Positions 1 to 8,010 are shown, numbered from the stretch's first letter. The stretch: 20,189 nucleotides of DNA from Candidatus Hydrogenedentota bacterium (GCA_903922535.1 CAIXUF010000491.1:1-20189); one strand, 5' to 3'. Notes: generated by a model not told the origin, from the letters alone. Translations and numbers: made by a program.

Positions 1-612
1 ACCGAGGCCCCCAACGAGATCCCCAACTGCCAGCCCCTGCCCAACGGCAACGTCCTCATCGGCATCGTCGGCGAATGCCGCCTCATCGAGGTCAACCGCA
101 AGGGCGAGATCGTGCATCAGGTGCAATTGTCCACCACGGAAAAGACGCCCCACGCCCAGTTCCGCATGTGCCGCAAGACGCCCGAAGGCACCTACCTCGT
201 CCCCTTCCTCGCCGAGGGCGCCGTCCGCGAATACGATGCCGACGGCAACGTCCTCCACGAATTCCCCAAGCGCCCCTCCCCCGTCGCCGCGCTCCGCCTC
301 GACCACGGCCACACGCTCATCAGCCAGGATAGTTGCGTCACCGAATACGACCAAGACGGCAAAGTCGTCTGGGAACTCATGCCGCACGACATCCCCGACA
401 TCAACATCGGGATTTTCGCAGGCATCCAGCGCCTGCCCAACGGCGACACCCTCGTCTGCAACTGGAACGCGCAGGACAAGGACGGCAAAGCGGGCGCGCA
501 CCTCTTCGAGGTCACCGACGACAAGCGCGTGGTCTGGCAAGTCACCGACCCCGGCATCGGCCAGATGGCCCAGTGCCAAGTGCTGACGGAGGATTTGGCC
601 GGGCCGCGCTGA
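1..612 (+). CDS. Beta-propeller (PQQ/ASST-like) repeat protein, 3' part
   Basis: The frame is open from the first base to a TGA at 610-612, so the N-terminal part lies outside the window; 203 residues are visible. The visible part is built from repeats of the form hydrophobic-x-E-[VY]-[DNT]-x-[DK]-[GK]-x-[VI]-hydrophobic. Examples are RLIEVNRKGEIVHQV, AVREYDADGNVLHEF, CVTEYDQDGKVVWEL and HLFEVTDDKRVVWQV, with LPNG turns between them. This is the look of a PQQ-like or arylsulfotransferase-like beta-propeller, each repeat being about one blade. Such proteins are often secreted, but any signal peptide would be upstream. No catalytic residue can be assigned, so the function is unknown. It is convergent with the fragment at 703-1196 and probably unrelated to the glycosylation genes further on. 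Confidence 0.8.
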   Translation, partial: TEAPNEIPNCQPLPNGNVLIGIVGECRLIEVNRKGEIVHQVQLSTTEKTPHAQFRMCRKTPEGTYLVPFLAEGAVREYDADGNVLHEFPKRPSPVAALRLDHGHTLISQDSCVTEYDQDGKVVWELMPHDIPDINIGIFAGIQRLPNGDTLVCNWNAQDKDGKAGAHLFEVTDDKRVVWQVTDPGIGQMAQCQVLTEDLAGPR

Positions 613-620
613 ACTCCTCT

Positions 621-660
621 GTCATCCTGAACGAGGCGCAGCGAAGTGAAGGATCTTGTC
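621..660. repeat. Short interspersed-repeat-like sequence
   Basis: A non-coding stretch lies between the stop at 612 and the convergent fragment ending at 703. It begins GTCATCCTGAACGAGG, continues with CAGCGAAGTGAAGGATCTTG and ends at 660. From memory it matches the 'GTCATTCTGAGCGAAGCGAAGAATCT' type of short repeat scattered between genes in many GC-rich environmental bacteria. Only one copy is in this window, so its repeat nature here is recall rather than observation. It may mark a rearrangement point next to the broken gene. Confidence 0.45.
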
Positions 661-702
661 TCCGGCAGAAATGCGCCACCGGTGCGGTTACCTTGCCGGT
701 GC

Positions 703-1196
703 TTATGAGCTCTTAAGCTTCTCCTTGATGTACTTTTCAATATCCATATGGATCTCGTCGAATTCCGCGCGGTGGATCTTCCCGCCGGTGAAATCTATTC
801 TCACGTCCTGAAGGAACTTGTCGAAATCCTTGTTCTGTTCGCAGAGCTTGTTTATGGAATCCCAGTCAAGTACCGCGCGATGCCTTGCGGGGTAGAGTGC
901 GCGTGAGCTGTCAACATCGGCCATGTCGAGCTGGATGATGCCCTCCCCACAGCGTTTGTGCGCGTAACGTTCGGCGGCCCCCGCCCCCGCCACCTCCGCC
1001 GTCTGACCCATCGCCCAAGACTTGAAGTCCTTGTTCAGCACCCTTGGGAACGGAAAAACCGCATCGCACCCTCCGGATGCATCAGGGGAAGGATGGAGCC
1101 CTTGAAGACCATTCGGTCAAACCCCGTAAGAATCCGCTTGACAACGTCACTGAATTTCGCCACAAACATGTTCGTGCGCCGCCGGTCCTTTCTCAT
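703..1196 (-). pseudogene. Frameshifted, truncated composite of a hypothetical protein family
   Basis: Two - strand frames join here. An ATG at 1196 opens 53 codons (1196-1035) that stop in a TGA. The adjoining frame runs from a GTG at 1041 to the TAA at 703-705 (112 codons). Adding one G to the GGG run near 1041-1045 fuses them into about 165 residues reading RSQG-VLNKDFKSWAMGQTAE across the join. From memory the fused N-terminal half (FVAKFSDVVKRILTGFDRMV, then VLNKDFKSW and the AERYAHKRCGEGI region) matches a widespread uncharacterised family. That family normally has about 450-500 residues, starts FVAK...GFDR[LM]VF[KR]G and recurs many times per genome in some environmental bacteria. After CGEGI the sequence departs from what I remember, and the C-terminal 75 residues look like another source. 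I read it as a decayed composite. A sequencing error in the G run could explain the frameshift but not the missing length. Confidence 0.6.
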
Positions 1197-1319
1197 GTGG
1201 TTGCTCTATTCAACAACATCATGAGACGAAGCGGCGCATCTTTTCACCTCTCACTGGATTGTGGGCAAAGCCCACGTTGGTTTTTATAGAGGTTGTCAAC
1301 ACTTGGCGTAACACTTGTT

Positions 1320-1487
1320 TTACTTGACCATATTCTTGTCTTGGCCGGGGAAATCGGCGGGAAGGGGTTCGTCCACCCACTCGGCAGTCCGGATGGGCTT
1401 GAGGCGCAAGATATCGGTTTGTCCGGCTTGGAGGGCGGGAGGAACTTGCCGGAAAAGCGCTTGATTATGGCACAGGTGGAGCGTCAT
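1320..1487 (-). CDS. Small hypothetical protein overlapping the carbamoyltransferase 3' end
   Basis: A 55-codon ORF starts at ATG 1487-1485, inside the last codons of the carbamoyltransferase gene (23-base overlap, different frame), and ends at TAA 1320-1322. The product begins MTLHLCHNQALFRQ and ends DFPGQDKNMVK. Codon third positions are mostly G or C, as in the neighbours, and the overlap is typical of translational coupling. A GAAGAG lies about 8 bases before the ATG as a weak ribosome-binding site. There is no membrane segment or recognised domain. It does not resemble the small DUF5989-type membrane proteins that follow some carbamoyltransferases. It may be a real downstream gene, a gene remnant, or chance. 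Confidence 0.35.
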   Translation of the reverse strand: MTLHLCHNQALFRQVPPALQAGQTDILRLKPIRTAEWVDEPLPADFPGQDKNMVK

Positions 1488-3189
1488 GGAACGGACTCTT
1501 CACCAGAAATTCGCCTATGGCCAGGCAGTCGAGCCGCGCGCTGAGGAAAGCCGCAATCGCCTCATCAGGCGTGCGCACTATGGGCTCCTCGTGAATATTA
1601 AAACTGGTGTTCAGCACGACGCCCGTGCCGCTTCGCTGTTTGAAGAGCCGCAGGATTTCGTGGAAGCCGGGATTGTTCTCTTTCACAACCAACTGCGCCC
1701 TGGCCGTGCCGTCCACATGGACGACGGCGGGATGTTCATCCCTCATCCGCTGTGTGCAGGCGAAGCAAACGGTCATGAATTCCGCCGTGTGACGGGCCTT
1801 GTCCGCACCAAGAACATATTCGCCGCCGTCTTCGGCAATTACGGCGGGCGCGAAAGGCATGAAATCGCTGCGCCGAAGCAGGGCGTTCAGGCGGTCCACG
1901 ACAGCCCGGTCGCTGGTCCGGACGAGTATGGACCGGTTGCCCAGCGCCCGCGGCCCCCACTCCATCGCGCCGGCAAACCGGGCGACGATCCGGCCCTCCG
2001 CGAGCAGCCCCGCGACTCTTTCCTCCATCGCCTGACAGTGCTCGAATCTCAAAGACGCCCCGGCGAGAGCGCCTTCGATTTCGGCTTTTGAAAATGAATC
2101 GCCCAGGAACACATTGGAGATCTTCTCCGGAGGCAGCGCCTGGGTCTCGCAGACGGCGCCCAGGCTGAGGCCGCCGTCCCCCATGTTGGGGTAGACGAAC
2201 AGCGACTCCACCTCGTCCAGTTCGTGCAAACGCTGATTGAGCCGGACATTTGCGAAAACGCCGCCCGCAACGACCAGTCTTCCAAGGCCGGTTTCCCGCA
2301 GCCAGCGGACGGCGACAGCGGCGAGCGTGTCTTCAAGAATCGCCTGCGCCCAGGCGGCCACATCCTCGCGCGGGTAATGCGCCATCAGCGTCCGTTTTGC
2401 CCATTCGACCCCCCGGCGCCCGTACAACCCCCTGTATTCGAGGCGGCCGTCAACGAAGGCAAAGGGTGAGGGTTCCCGCACCCTTGACGCGTCGCCGCAG
2501 CCTGCGAGGCCTGTGATCTTTCCCTCGTCTCTGAGAGAGACAAACCCGAAAGCCTCGGCCAGCACCTCAAAAAACATCCCGAAGGAACTCCGGGCCGGCG
2601 CCGACCAAAGGCGCTCGACCCCGATCCCGGACCTGCAGCGGGACACCGTCATGGAGACGCCGTCGCCCATGCCGTCTGCGGTGATGGCCAGCGCCTCGTC
2701 ATAACCGGAGCAGTGCCACGCGCCCGCGGCGTGGGCCTTGTGATGATCAACAAAGCGAAGCTCGATGCCGCGCAGGGATTTGGGGAGCGTCCTCCGTGTG
2801 GCCGGTGCCAGGAGCGGGCGCGCAATGCGGCGCAGCGGCGAGGTGTCCGAAGCGTGCGACGCGGGCTTCATATAAACGGCCAAATCCAGCAGGCGCTTGA
2901 ACAGCGTGTCGTCACGCGACCGCAACGCGTCAAAAATCCAATGGTGCGCTCTGGGAAAAATTCGGACCGGGAGGGGCGGCGTCATAATCCCCGACACGCA
3001 GATGCAGTCGATTTCGGACGGCCCGACCTTTGTTGCCTTCATCAGGGCATCAAGGGACCTGTGGGGAAAACCACCCTCGTTTTTTCGCCGGGTGTAGCGT
3101 TCCTCGTTCGCGGCGAACAACACGCGATTTCCATCGCACAGCGCGACGCCCGAATCGAAAAGGTCTTCGTTTATGCCCAGACAGATCAT
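1465..3189 (-). CDS. NodU/TobZ-family O-carbamoyltransferase
   Basis: The 574-residue product has the usual length and two-domain layout of NodU/CmcH/TobZ carbamoyltransferases. These transfer a carbamoyl group from carbamoyl phosphate, through an adenylate, to a hydroxyl of a sugar or antibiotic in the cytoplasm. Visible motifs are the N-terminal LGINEDLFDSG and NEERYTRRKN stretches (residues 4-14 and 29-37), the metal-binding HHKAHA (149-154), DGMGDG (172-177), GGVFANVRLNQRL (309-321), MGDGGLSLG (336-344), EWGPRALGNRS (410-420), MPFAPAV (444-450) and NTSFNIHEEPIV (527-538). All expected blocks are present, so the enzyme looks intact. The start is the first ATG matching the family N-terminus; only a weak GAGG lies upstream. 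It is divergent from glycosyltransferase A1, which suggests that a sugar hydroxyl of the glycan built here is the acceptor, but the acceptor cannot be read. Confidence 0.95.
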   Translation of the reverse strand: MICLGINEDLFDSGVALCDGNRVLFAANEERYTRRKNEGGFPHRSLDALMKATKVGPSEIDCICVSGIMTPPLPVRIFPRAHHWIFDALRSRDDTLFKRLLDLAVYMKPASHASDTSPLRRIARPLLAPATRRTLPKSLRGIELRFVDHHKAHAAGAWHCSGYDEALAITADGMGDGVSMTVSRCRSGIGVERLWSAPARSSFGMFFEVLAEAFGFVSLRDEGKITGLAGCGDASRVREPSPFAFVDGRLEYRGLYGRRGVEWAKRTLMAHYPREDVAAWAQAILEDTLAAVAVRWLRETGLGRLVVAGGVFANVRLNQRLHELDEVESLFVYPNMGDGGLSLGAVCETQALPPEKISNVFLGDSFSKAEIEGALAGASLRFEHCQAMEERVAGLLAEGRIVARFAGAMEWGPRALGNRSILVRTSDRAVVDRLNALLRRSDFMPFAPAVIAEDGGEYVLGADKARHTAEFMTVCFACTQRMRDEHPAVVHVDGTARAQLVVKENNPGFHEILRLFKQRSGTGVVLNTSFNIHEEPIVRTPDEAIAAFLSARLDCLAIGEFLVKSPFHDAPPVP

Positions 3190-3822
3190 CCGCTACTTGC
3201 CTCAAATCTCACTCTTGTCCCAGTCTTCTTGCTGAAAATGACGGGGTTACCCCCCAATGGCGTAACTGATCTCAAGAATACGGCGGGATCTTAGCAGTTT
3301 CCCAGCCAAAATGAAAGGGGCGCAGGCTGACCAATTCCGGGCGCATGCACGGATCGCCTTGTTCCAATTCCAGGGTGCTGTGACTCACGACTTGAAACCG
3401 GACTACGAGGCTGGCGAGACCCGTTTCCCGCGGTGTGCGCTGCCGATGAGAAGTCCTGTGTGGCGGAACTCGGCGCGGCACATACGCGCCGTTGTCCCCG
3501 AAATATTTGCGATTCCACGCTGTCTTGGTCCAAAATCTCGCGGACAGGTCAAACTCTTGCCGCCCCCGGCAAAGCTTGGCGAACCCTTAGTTGGAACAGG
3601 GTTTCAATGTTGATACCGTGCATGGAGATATAGCGCCCTGAAAGCAGCCTCTTTCTTGACAACAATCCATTCCAGGGGCCGTCTGAAGCAGGGTTTCCGG
3701 TTGTGGGATCTGCCGGACGCCAGCACGGAAACAGCCTGTGGGGCCGGCATGATTTCACGTCCGCAGGCAGCCGTGTCCGGCGAGACCTGGAGCATGGAAC
3801 CCGCGCATAACGGGTACACCCC
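3190..3822. other. Divergent intergenic region, no gene seen
   Basis: These 633 bases separate the carbamoyltransferase start from the A1 start. They should hold both promoters, but I found no convincing -35/-10 pair on either strand. A small perfect hairpin, GGGG-TTA-CCCC, lies at 3243-3253 in the carbamoyltransferase leader. Short frames here lack a ribosome-binding site and any recognisable family, and I leave them out. Confidence 0.5.
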
Positions 3823-6048
3823 GTGATGGCGCGCGGGGAAACCAGGCACTGCCTGACGGGGACGCTGCCGCATGAGCGGGAGGGCCTTGTCCGTTATGTC
3901 AGCGGGGCGGCGCTCGCGGCGGTGGTTCTCCTGGCGATTGCGCTGCGCCTGTATAGGTTGAACGATCAGTCGCTCTGGTTTGACGACTTCGCTGCCTTCC
4001 AGCCCCTTTGCGCACCTGACCTGCAGTCCTTTCTGAGGTTGCTGAGGGTGGAGGCTCCTGAACAAGGGGCAATGCCGCTCTATAATTCGCTCCAGTACTG
4101 CCTGGGAAAATGGGTCGGAATGAATGCCGAAGCACTGCGCCTTCTTCCTGTGGCTCTTGATGTGTCGGCAGTGCCTTTGCTGTATGGATTCGTCCGCTAC
4201 CTTTGCGGCGGAAGAGCGGCACTACTGGCCGCACTCTGCCTGGCGCTGTCGCCCCAGCACATCTGGTATGCCCAGGCGCTGCGCCCCTACGCGCTCCTGA
4301 CGCCGCTGGCCGTCATCTCGGCCTGGACCTTCATGCGCGGCTATCGCGGGGGCCGGCCGGGCTGGTGGGCCGCCAATCTCATCGCCAACACCCTTTTGGC
4401 ATGGACACACCTGATTACGGTCATACTCATCCTGACGGAGGGCTTCTTTCTGCTGGCCTTCTCCGTCCGCCGTTTCCGACGCGTGGTCGCGTGGAGCGCG
4501 GTCCAGTTGCTGCTTCTTGTGCCGTCGGCCCTGGCGGTGCTTGGCTTGGCGTTCACGAATCATTATATTGCCAGGGACAATTTGACGCTCTTGCGCGCGG
4601 TCAATCTTGTGCTTGGCGGCGACCTTGTCCGCTATTATGAAGAGTTTGTACTGGGCTGGAAGTATCACGGCTCCGCCAGTGCCGCTTTTCCGTCGCTGAT
4701 TCCACTGTGCCCCTGGTTTAGTCTGGCACTTCTGGCGGTGTTCATGGGGGTCTCCGCCTGGGCTGTCGTTCGCCTGGTTCGGCGCGTGTGGCGGCAGAGG
4801 CGCAAGATCGATCCGACGCAGGACGGCGCCCGTGAAGTCGAAAACATGGCCTTTCTTCTCCTGTTGCTTTTTGTGCCCGGACTCACGGTGGTGCTCGTCA
4901 GCATCAAGACGGTCGTTTGCGCCAGGTATTGCATGTACAACCAGGCGGCCCTGTATGCAATCGTCGGCGCCGCCCTAATGGCACTTCCCCACGCGCTGCT
5001 GCGTCGCAGCGCCGTCCTTGCGCTTCTTGGGCTCTACACGTTCCAATTGCTGGTCCTTCTTCCCGAGGTGACCCGGACGAACTGGAAAGGGGCCGCTGCC
5101 TATATTCGCAACAATGCCGCACCCACGGACGAAGTAATCGATATTCAACATTGGTTCCCGGACAGGGAACTGCAGTTCTACCTGTCACCGGACTGGCCCG
5201 TCCGCCTGGTATGGACTTTTCAGGCCGCATGCGACGACAGTGCGCGATTACTGCAGTCCGAGCCCGCCGCGGCTTCCGACGGAACCCCGAAACGCGTTTG
5301 GATAGCCCTTCAGCCGATATTCATCGAAACTGTCACAGCAGGCCACTTCGATTGCGCGGGCGCGCTGGAGCAGGCGTGTCAGGCGCGCGGTCTCAAATCC
5401 ACCATCAAATCCTTTCCTGGACAATTCAACGTGCTTGTCTGCACCGTTGAACGGAGCGGGACCGGCGTGCGCGGCATCGGATCGCCCGTGCGGCAAATCA
5501 CGCCCCGCTCGGAAATCTTTGCCGGCGCCCCGCTGCGCCCGATAGACTACGATGCCGTGCTTGACGAATTGGGGTTCCAGGGCTTCGAACAGGGCCAACG
5601 GAGCCGCCTGTTGGCGGAGCTGCGCGAATCCGTGGACCACTGGCCGCTGGACGAGCGATTTCCCGTGAATTCCCGAATCTGTTGTGTCTTTCCACTTCTC
5701 GACATGGTCAGCCGCGGACACTGTGACCTTGCCGAGGCGTTGGCCAGACACTTGATAGACCGGCATCCGGACTTTGGGCTGCTCCACATGGCCATGGGCA
5801 TGGCCCTGCTGAAAGAGCACAAAACGTCGGCCGCCCGAAGGGCCTTTGCCGTTGCGGGGAAACTGCACCCGGATCTGGGTGTCGTTCTCGCCCCCTTCAC
5901 GGACCTCCTGGCCCGCAACGATGATCCCGATGCCGTGTGCAAAGGGGTTGGAAGTTTGGGACGCGGCGAGTTCTGGTTCACGACCGCACTTCGCGACATG
6001 TGCCATCCCGAACTGCCTTCAGCCGGTCCCGTTTGCGCCGCGCCTTAG
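3823..6048 (+). CDS. GT-C (GT39-like) membrane glycosyltransferase A1 with C-terminal helical domain
   Basis: This 741-residue integral membrane protein is of the ArnT/PMT-like GT-C class, which transfers sugars from polyprenyl-phosphate donors on the outer side of the inner membrane. The first membrane segment (about residues 27-43) is followed by the loop SLWFDDF (50-56), where the family usually has a D-E pair. Then come MPLYNSL (84-90), ALRLLP (104-109) and LALSPQHIWYAQALRPYAL (140-158), the counterpart of the usual SP-H-WYSQEARMYAL. Further hydrophobic segments run to about residue 413. Next is the usual soluble start W-KGAAAYIRNN (421-431) and an extra domain (about 570-741) with TPR-like helix pairs such as ALARHLIDRHPDFGLLHMAMG. 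The GTG start at 3823 aligns codon-for-codon with the A2 start; ATG 3826 is the alternative. No good Shine-Dalgarno is seen. By eye it is about three-quarters identical to A2. The sugar and acceptor are unknown. Confidence 0.9.
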   Translation: MMARGETRHCLTGTLPHEREGLVRYVSGAALAAVVLLAIALRLYRLNDQSLWFDDFAAFQPLCAPDLQSFLRLLRVEAPEQGAMPLYNSLQYCLGKWVGMNAEALRLLPVALDVSAVPLLYGFVRYLCGGRAALLAALCLALSPQHIWYAQALRPYALLTPLAVISAWTFMRGYRGGRPGWWAANLIANTLLAWTHLITVILILTEGFFLLAFSVRRFRRVVAWSAVQLLLLVPSALAVLGLAFTNHYIARDNLTLLRAVNLVLGGDLVRYYEEFVLGWKYHGSASAAFPSLIPLCPWFSLALLAVFMGVSAWAVVRLVRRVWRQRRKIDPTQDGAREVENMAFLLLLLFVPGLTVVLVSIKTVVCARYCMYNQAALYAIVGAALMALPHALLRRSAVLALLGLYTFQLLVLLPEVTRTNWKGAAAYIRNNAAPTDEVIDIQHWFPDRELQFYLSPDWPVRLVWTFQAACDDSARLLQSEPAAASDGTPKRVWIALQPIFIETVTAGHFDCAGALEQACQARGLKSTIKSFPGQFNVLVCTVERSGTGVRGIGSPVRQITPRSEIFAGAPLRPIDYDAVLDELGFQGFEQGQRSRLLAELRESVDHWPLDERFPVNSRICCVFPLLDMVSRGHCDLAEALARHLIDRHPDFGLLHMAMGMALLKEHKTSAARRAFAVAGKLHPDLGVVLAPFTDLLARNDDPDAVCKGVGSLGRGEFWFTTALRDMCHPELPSAGPVCAAP

Positions 6049-6485
6049 ACGTCCCTTGACGTGCCCGCCAGAATGCATTAGCGCCGCAAAAAATCGCCAA
6101 CGGGGGCGGGCGCATACCCGGGGACGGTGCGGCAATCCCCCCCCGCCGGCCGGCGTCGTCGCCCGACACTATTGAGCTTCGCGGCCCAGCCCCCCGTTTG
6201 AGCGCGTCTTCATGCCGTGCCGAAAGACGGAGTGGCAGGTGGCGCGTCGCGGTCATGGGCAATTCGTGTCCGCCGATATTGCGCAATGCGACCTTCAGTG
6301 TCTTCCTTCAATTCAAGATCGCCGCAGGATTCAACTCAATCTTCACAAGACAGGAAAGCACCCGCATGTGCGGTTCAATCCCAAACGTTCACGTTTCCTG
6401 CCGGAACCCGTTTGCTTCTGGCGGAAGGTCTTAGGGGCATCAAATCGGCGAGAAGTGGTGGATACTGCGTAGGCGTTTCCCCTTC
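6049..6485. other. Convergent intergenic region, no gene supported
   Basis: These 437 bases lie between the converging ends of A1 and the B12-binding radical SAM gene. Directly after the A1 stop is a small hairpin, ACGTC-CCTT-GACGT (6049-6062), without a T run. A run of eight C lies at 6137-6144. Two short palindromes, CCGCA-TG-TGCGG (6362-6373) and AAACG-TTCA-CGTTT (6383-6396), lie on the radical SAM side and could help end its transcript. An 86-codon + frame (6212-6472) has no ribosome-binding site or known family, and I do not call it. Confidence 0.5.
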
Positions 6486-7889
6486 TCATTTCGTATGCCG
6501 GTTTGCGAAAAGAAACCTTGTGTAGGAGAGGATATTGGGTTGCTGTGATTTGCGGTATATGTACGCATAAACGAGATAAAACCCCCAGCGGTACAGAAAA
6601 TTGGACTTCGTGTGCGTCAGCCACCGGATAACGTTTCGCAACTTTGGAATCTTGATCGCGGTGATGAAGAAATAGAGGCTGTTCTCTATCCTGTTCTTGT
6701 CCACGTTCTTCAGAACGGTCGTCACGTAAGCCGAACGGGGCACTTGATCGAACGAGAAATCGGCATCAAGATAGCCCTCCTTCATTGAATAGTCGAAGAG
6801 TTTGGTCTGCGGCATCGGGATGAAGATCATGCCCCGGGGAAAATCTGTCTTCATCCTGACGTTGATATCGATCGTTTCCCATAGTTCGTCTTCTGTTTCC
6901 GTCGGTATCCCCAAAATGTTGTATGTGCCGAATTTTATCCCCCTGCCATGGAGCCTTGCGGCGGCCTTGAGGAGCTGTTCGTTGCTGTAATGCCTGTTAA
7001 GGATCTCTCGCCGGACCCGTTCCGAGCCCGATTCGACGCCAAAACCCACGCCGCAACACCGATGCCGGGCCAGAATGTCCGCACAGGCATCGGTTACCAG
7101 TTCGGGGCGCAGCAAAAGGAAGAAAGGACGGTCGGTCGCCGCACTGTACGCATCGAGCATTCGCCCCATCCAATCGAGGTCCAAACCAAAGGAGTCCGCC
7201 TCAAAGACAAGGGGGCTGTTCGCGAAGAAGCGCAGGGCCTCCTGCACCTCGGCGATCGTCCGTTCAACACTGAAATAGCGGATATACGTGCCCAGCCCGT
7301 GATACAACCTGCGCGCCGGCTCGTTGAAGCAATAGGAACAGTTGTAGGCGCAGCCACGAATCGGATAAGCCAGGGGCGCCCAGTGCCGCACAGACGTCCC
7401 CTGGTAACAGCTCCAGTCAATGAGCGGGACCTCATCCAGCGGCTCGATGAGGGGCCGCAATTCATTCTTGAATATCGTGCCATTTCTCTTTACCCAGAGG
7501 TTCTGGATTTGAGTGAAATCACTGCCCGAAGCGATCGCGTCCAACAGCTCCGGCAGGGCAAACTCGCCTTCGCCCCGGCAGATCATGTCAAATGCGTCCT
7601 CATGAATCACGTCGGGGAAGAAGGTGGGGTGAACCCCGCCCAATATGATGGGAATGGAGAACTCGCGCTTGATTGCCTGCGCAAACTCCCGCACGGGTTT
7701 GTAGAAACACGTCATACAGGAAAAACCAATCAGGTCCGGCTTCTCCGCGGCAATTCGCTTCAGCAGGACGCGCGGATTCGCGGTCAGTATCAGGCCGAAT
7801 GAATGTCCGCGCTGGGTGACGGCGCGATTAAGATACGCCGTTCCCGGGTACGGTTCCGCATGCACCTGAACCATCATGAATCTGGCCAT
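6486..7889 (-). CDS. B12-binding-domain radical SAM protein (first copy)
   Basis: I choose ATG 7889 (467 residues), which has an AGGCGG 6 bases upstream; a TTG at 7910 would add seven residues. The N-terminal domain (about 1-150) is a Rossmann-like B12-binding fold with PDLIGFSCMT (51-60), GGVHPTFFPD (84-93) and ICRGEGEFALPEL (103-115). It lacks the DxHxxG lower-ligand motif, as do many members. The radical SAM domain follows with C180-x3-C184-x2-C187 (in RGCAYNCSYCFNEP) to hold the [4Fe-4S] cluster and bind SAM. The GVESGSERVR (284-293) and FGTYNILGIPTET regions of the barrel are also present. The last 60 residues are basic and aromatic and may sit on the membrane. Class B enzymes of this type often methylate unactivated carbon or phosphorus centres or modify lipids; the substrate here is unknown. 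It lies opposite and between the two A glycosyltransferases. Confidence 0.93.
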   Translation of the reverse strand: MARFMMVQVHAEPYPGTAYLNRAVTQRGHSFGLILTANPRVLLKRIAAEKPDLIGFSCMTCFYKPVREFAQAIKREFSIPIILGGVHPTFFPDVIHEDAFDMICRGEGEFALPELLDAIASGSDFTQIQNLWVKRNGTIFKNELRPLIEPLDEVPLIDWSCYQGTSVRHWAPLAYPIRGCAYNCSYCFNEPARRLYHGLGTYIRYFSVERTIAEVQEALRFFANSPLVFEADSFGLDLDWMGRMLDAYSAATDRPFFLLLRPELVTDACADILARHRCCGVGFGVESGSERVRREILNRHYSNEQLLKAAARLHGRGIKFGTYNILGIPTETEDELWETIDINVRMKTDFPRGMIFIPMPQTKLFDYSMKEGYLDADFSFDQVPRSAYVTTVLKNVDKNRIENSLYFFITAIKIPKLRNVIRWLTHTKSNFLYRWGFYLVYAYIYRKSQQPNILSYTRFLFANRHTK

Positions 7890-7961
7890 AACAACCCGCC
7901 TTTGCGTCAATTCAACCTGAGGCGACAGCCTTCGTGTCTCTCAAGAGACGATGTGCGCCCC

Positions 7962-7989
7962 TTGACAAACATACTTCGACAAGTATAGG
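7962..7989 (+). promoter_or_regulatory. Possible + strand promoter overlapping the radical SAM promoter
   Basis: -35 TTGACA (7962-7967, perfect), 16-base spacer, -10 TATAGG (7984-7989). It shares bases with the - strand -10 box. The next + strand gene, A2, begins 500 bases away, so its role is uncertain. Confidence 0.3.
7971..7986. promoter_or_regulatory. Perfect palindrome, candidate operator
   Basis: ATACTT-CGAC-AAGTAT is a perfect inverted repeat with 6-base arms and a 4-base centre. Its right arm lies inside the -10 boxes of both overlapping promoters here, a typical place for a repressor site. No regulator gene is in the window. The match is seen in sequence; the operator role is inference. 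Confidence 0.4.
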
Positions 7990-8010
7990 GGATTGCCGGG
8001 AGAGTATCAA
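7982..8010 (-). promoter_or_regulatory. Sigma70-type promoter for the B12-binding radical SAM gene
   Basis: On the - strand, -35 TTGATA (8005-8010), a 17-base spacer and -10 TATACT (7982-7987). Each box has one mismatch to consensus. Transcription would start near 7975, giving a leader of about 86 bases before ATG 7889, which contains the GTCTC/GAGAC hairpin. Confidence 0.55.

Noticed and set aside
1261..1285. Perfect hairpin GTGGGC-AAA-GCCCAC followed by five T on the + strand
   Set aside because: Resembles a terminator, but no + strand gene ends nearby and the T run is 5 bases off the stem.
5248..6006. Open - frame of 252 codons
   Set aside because: Antisense to the A1 C-terminal domain; A2 has a similar antisense frame only because the coding strand is conserved.
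6364..6385. tRNA-like GGTTCAATCC
   Set aside because: The flanking bases do not pair as a T arm and no acceptor or anticodon stem can be drawn.
6212..6472. 86-codon + frame in the A1/radical SAM gap
   Set aside because: No ribosome-binding site, overlapped by rival frames of equal length, no family recognised.
6948..7802. Open + frame of 284 codons
   Set aside because: Antisense to the first radical SAM gene; no recognisable domain.
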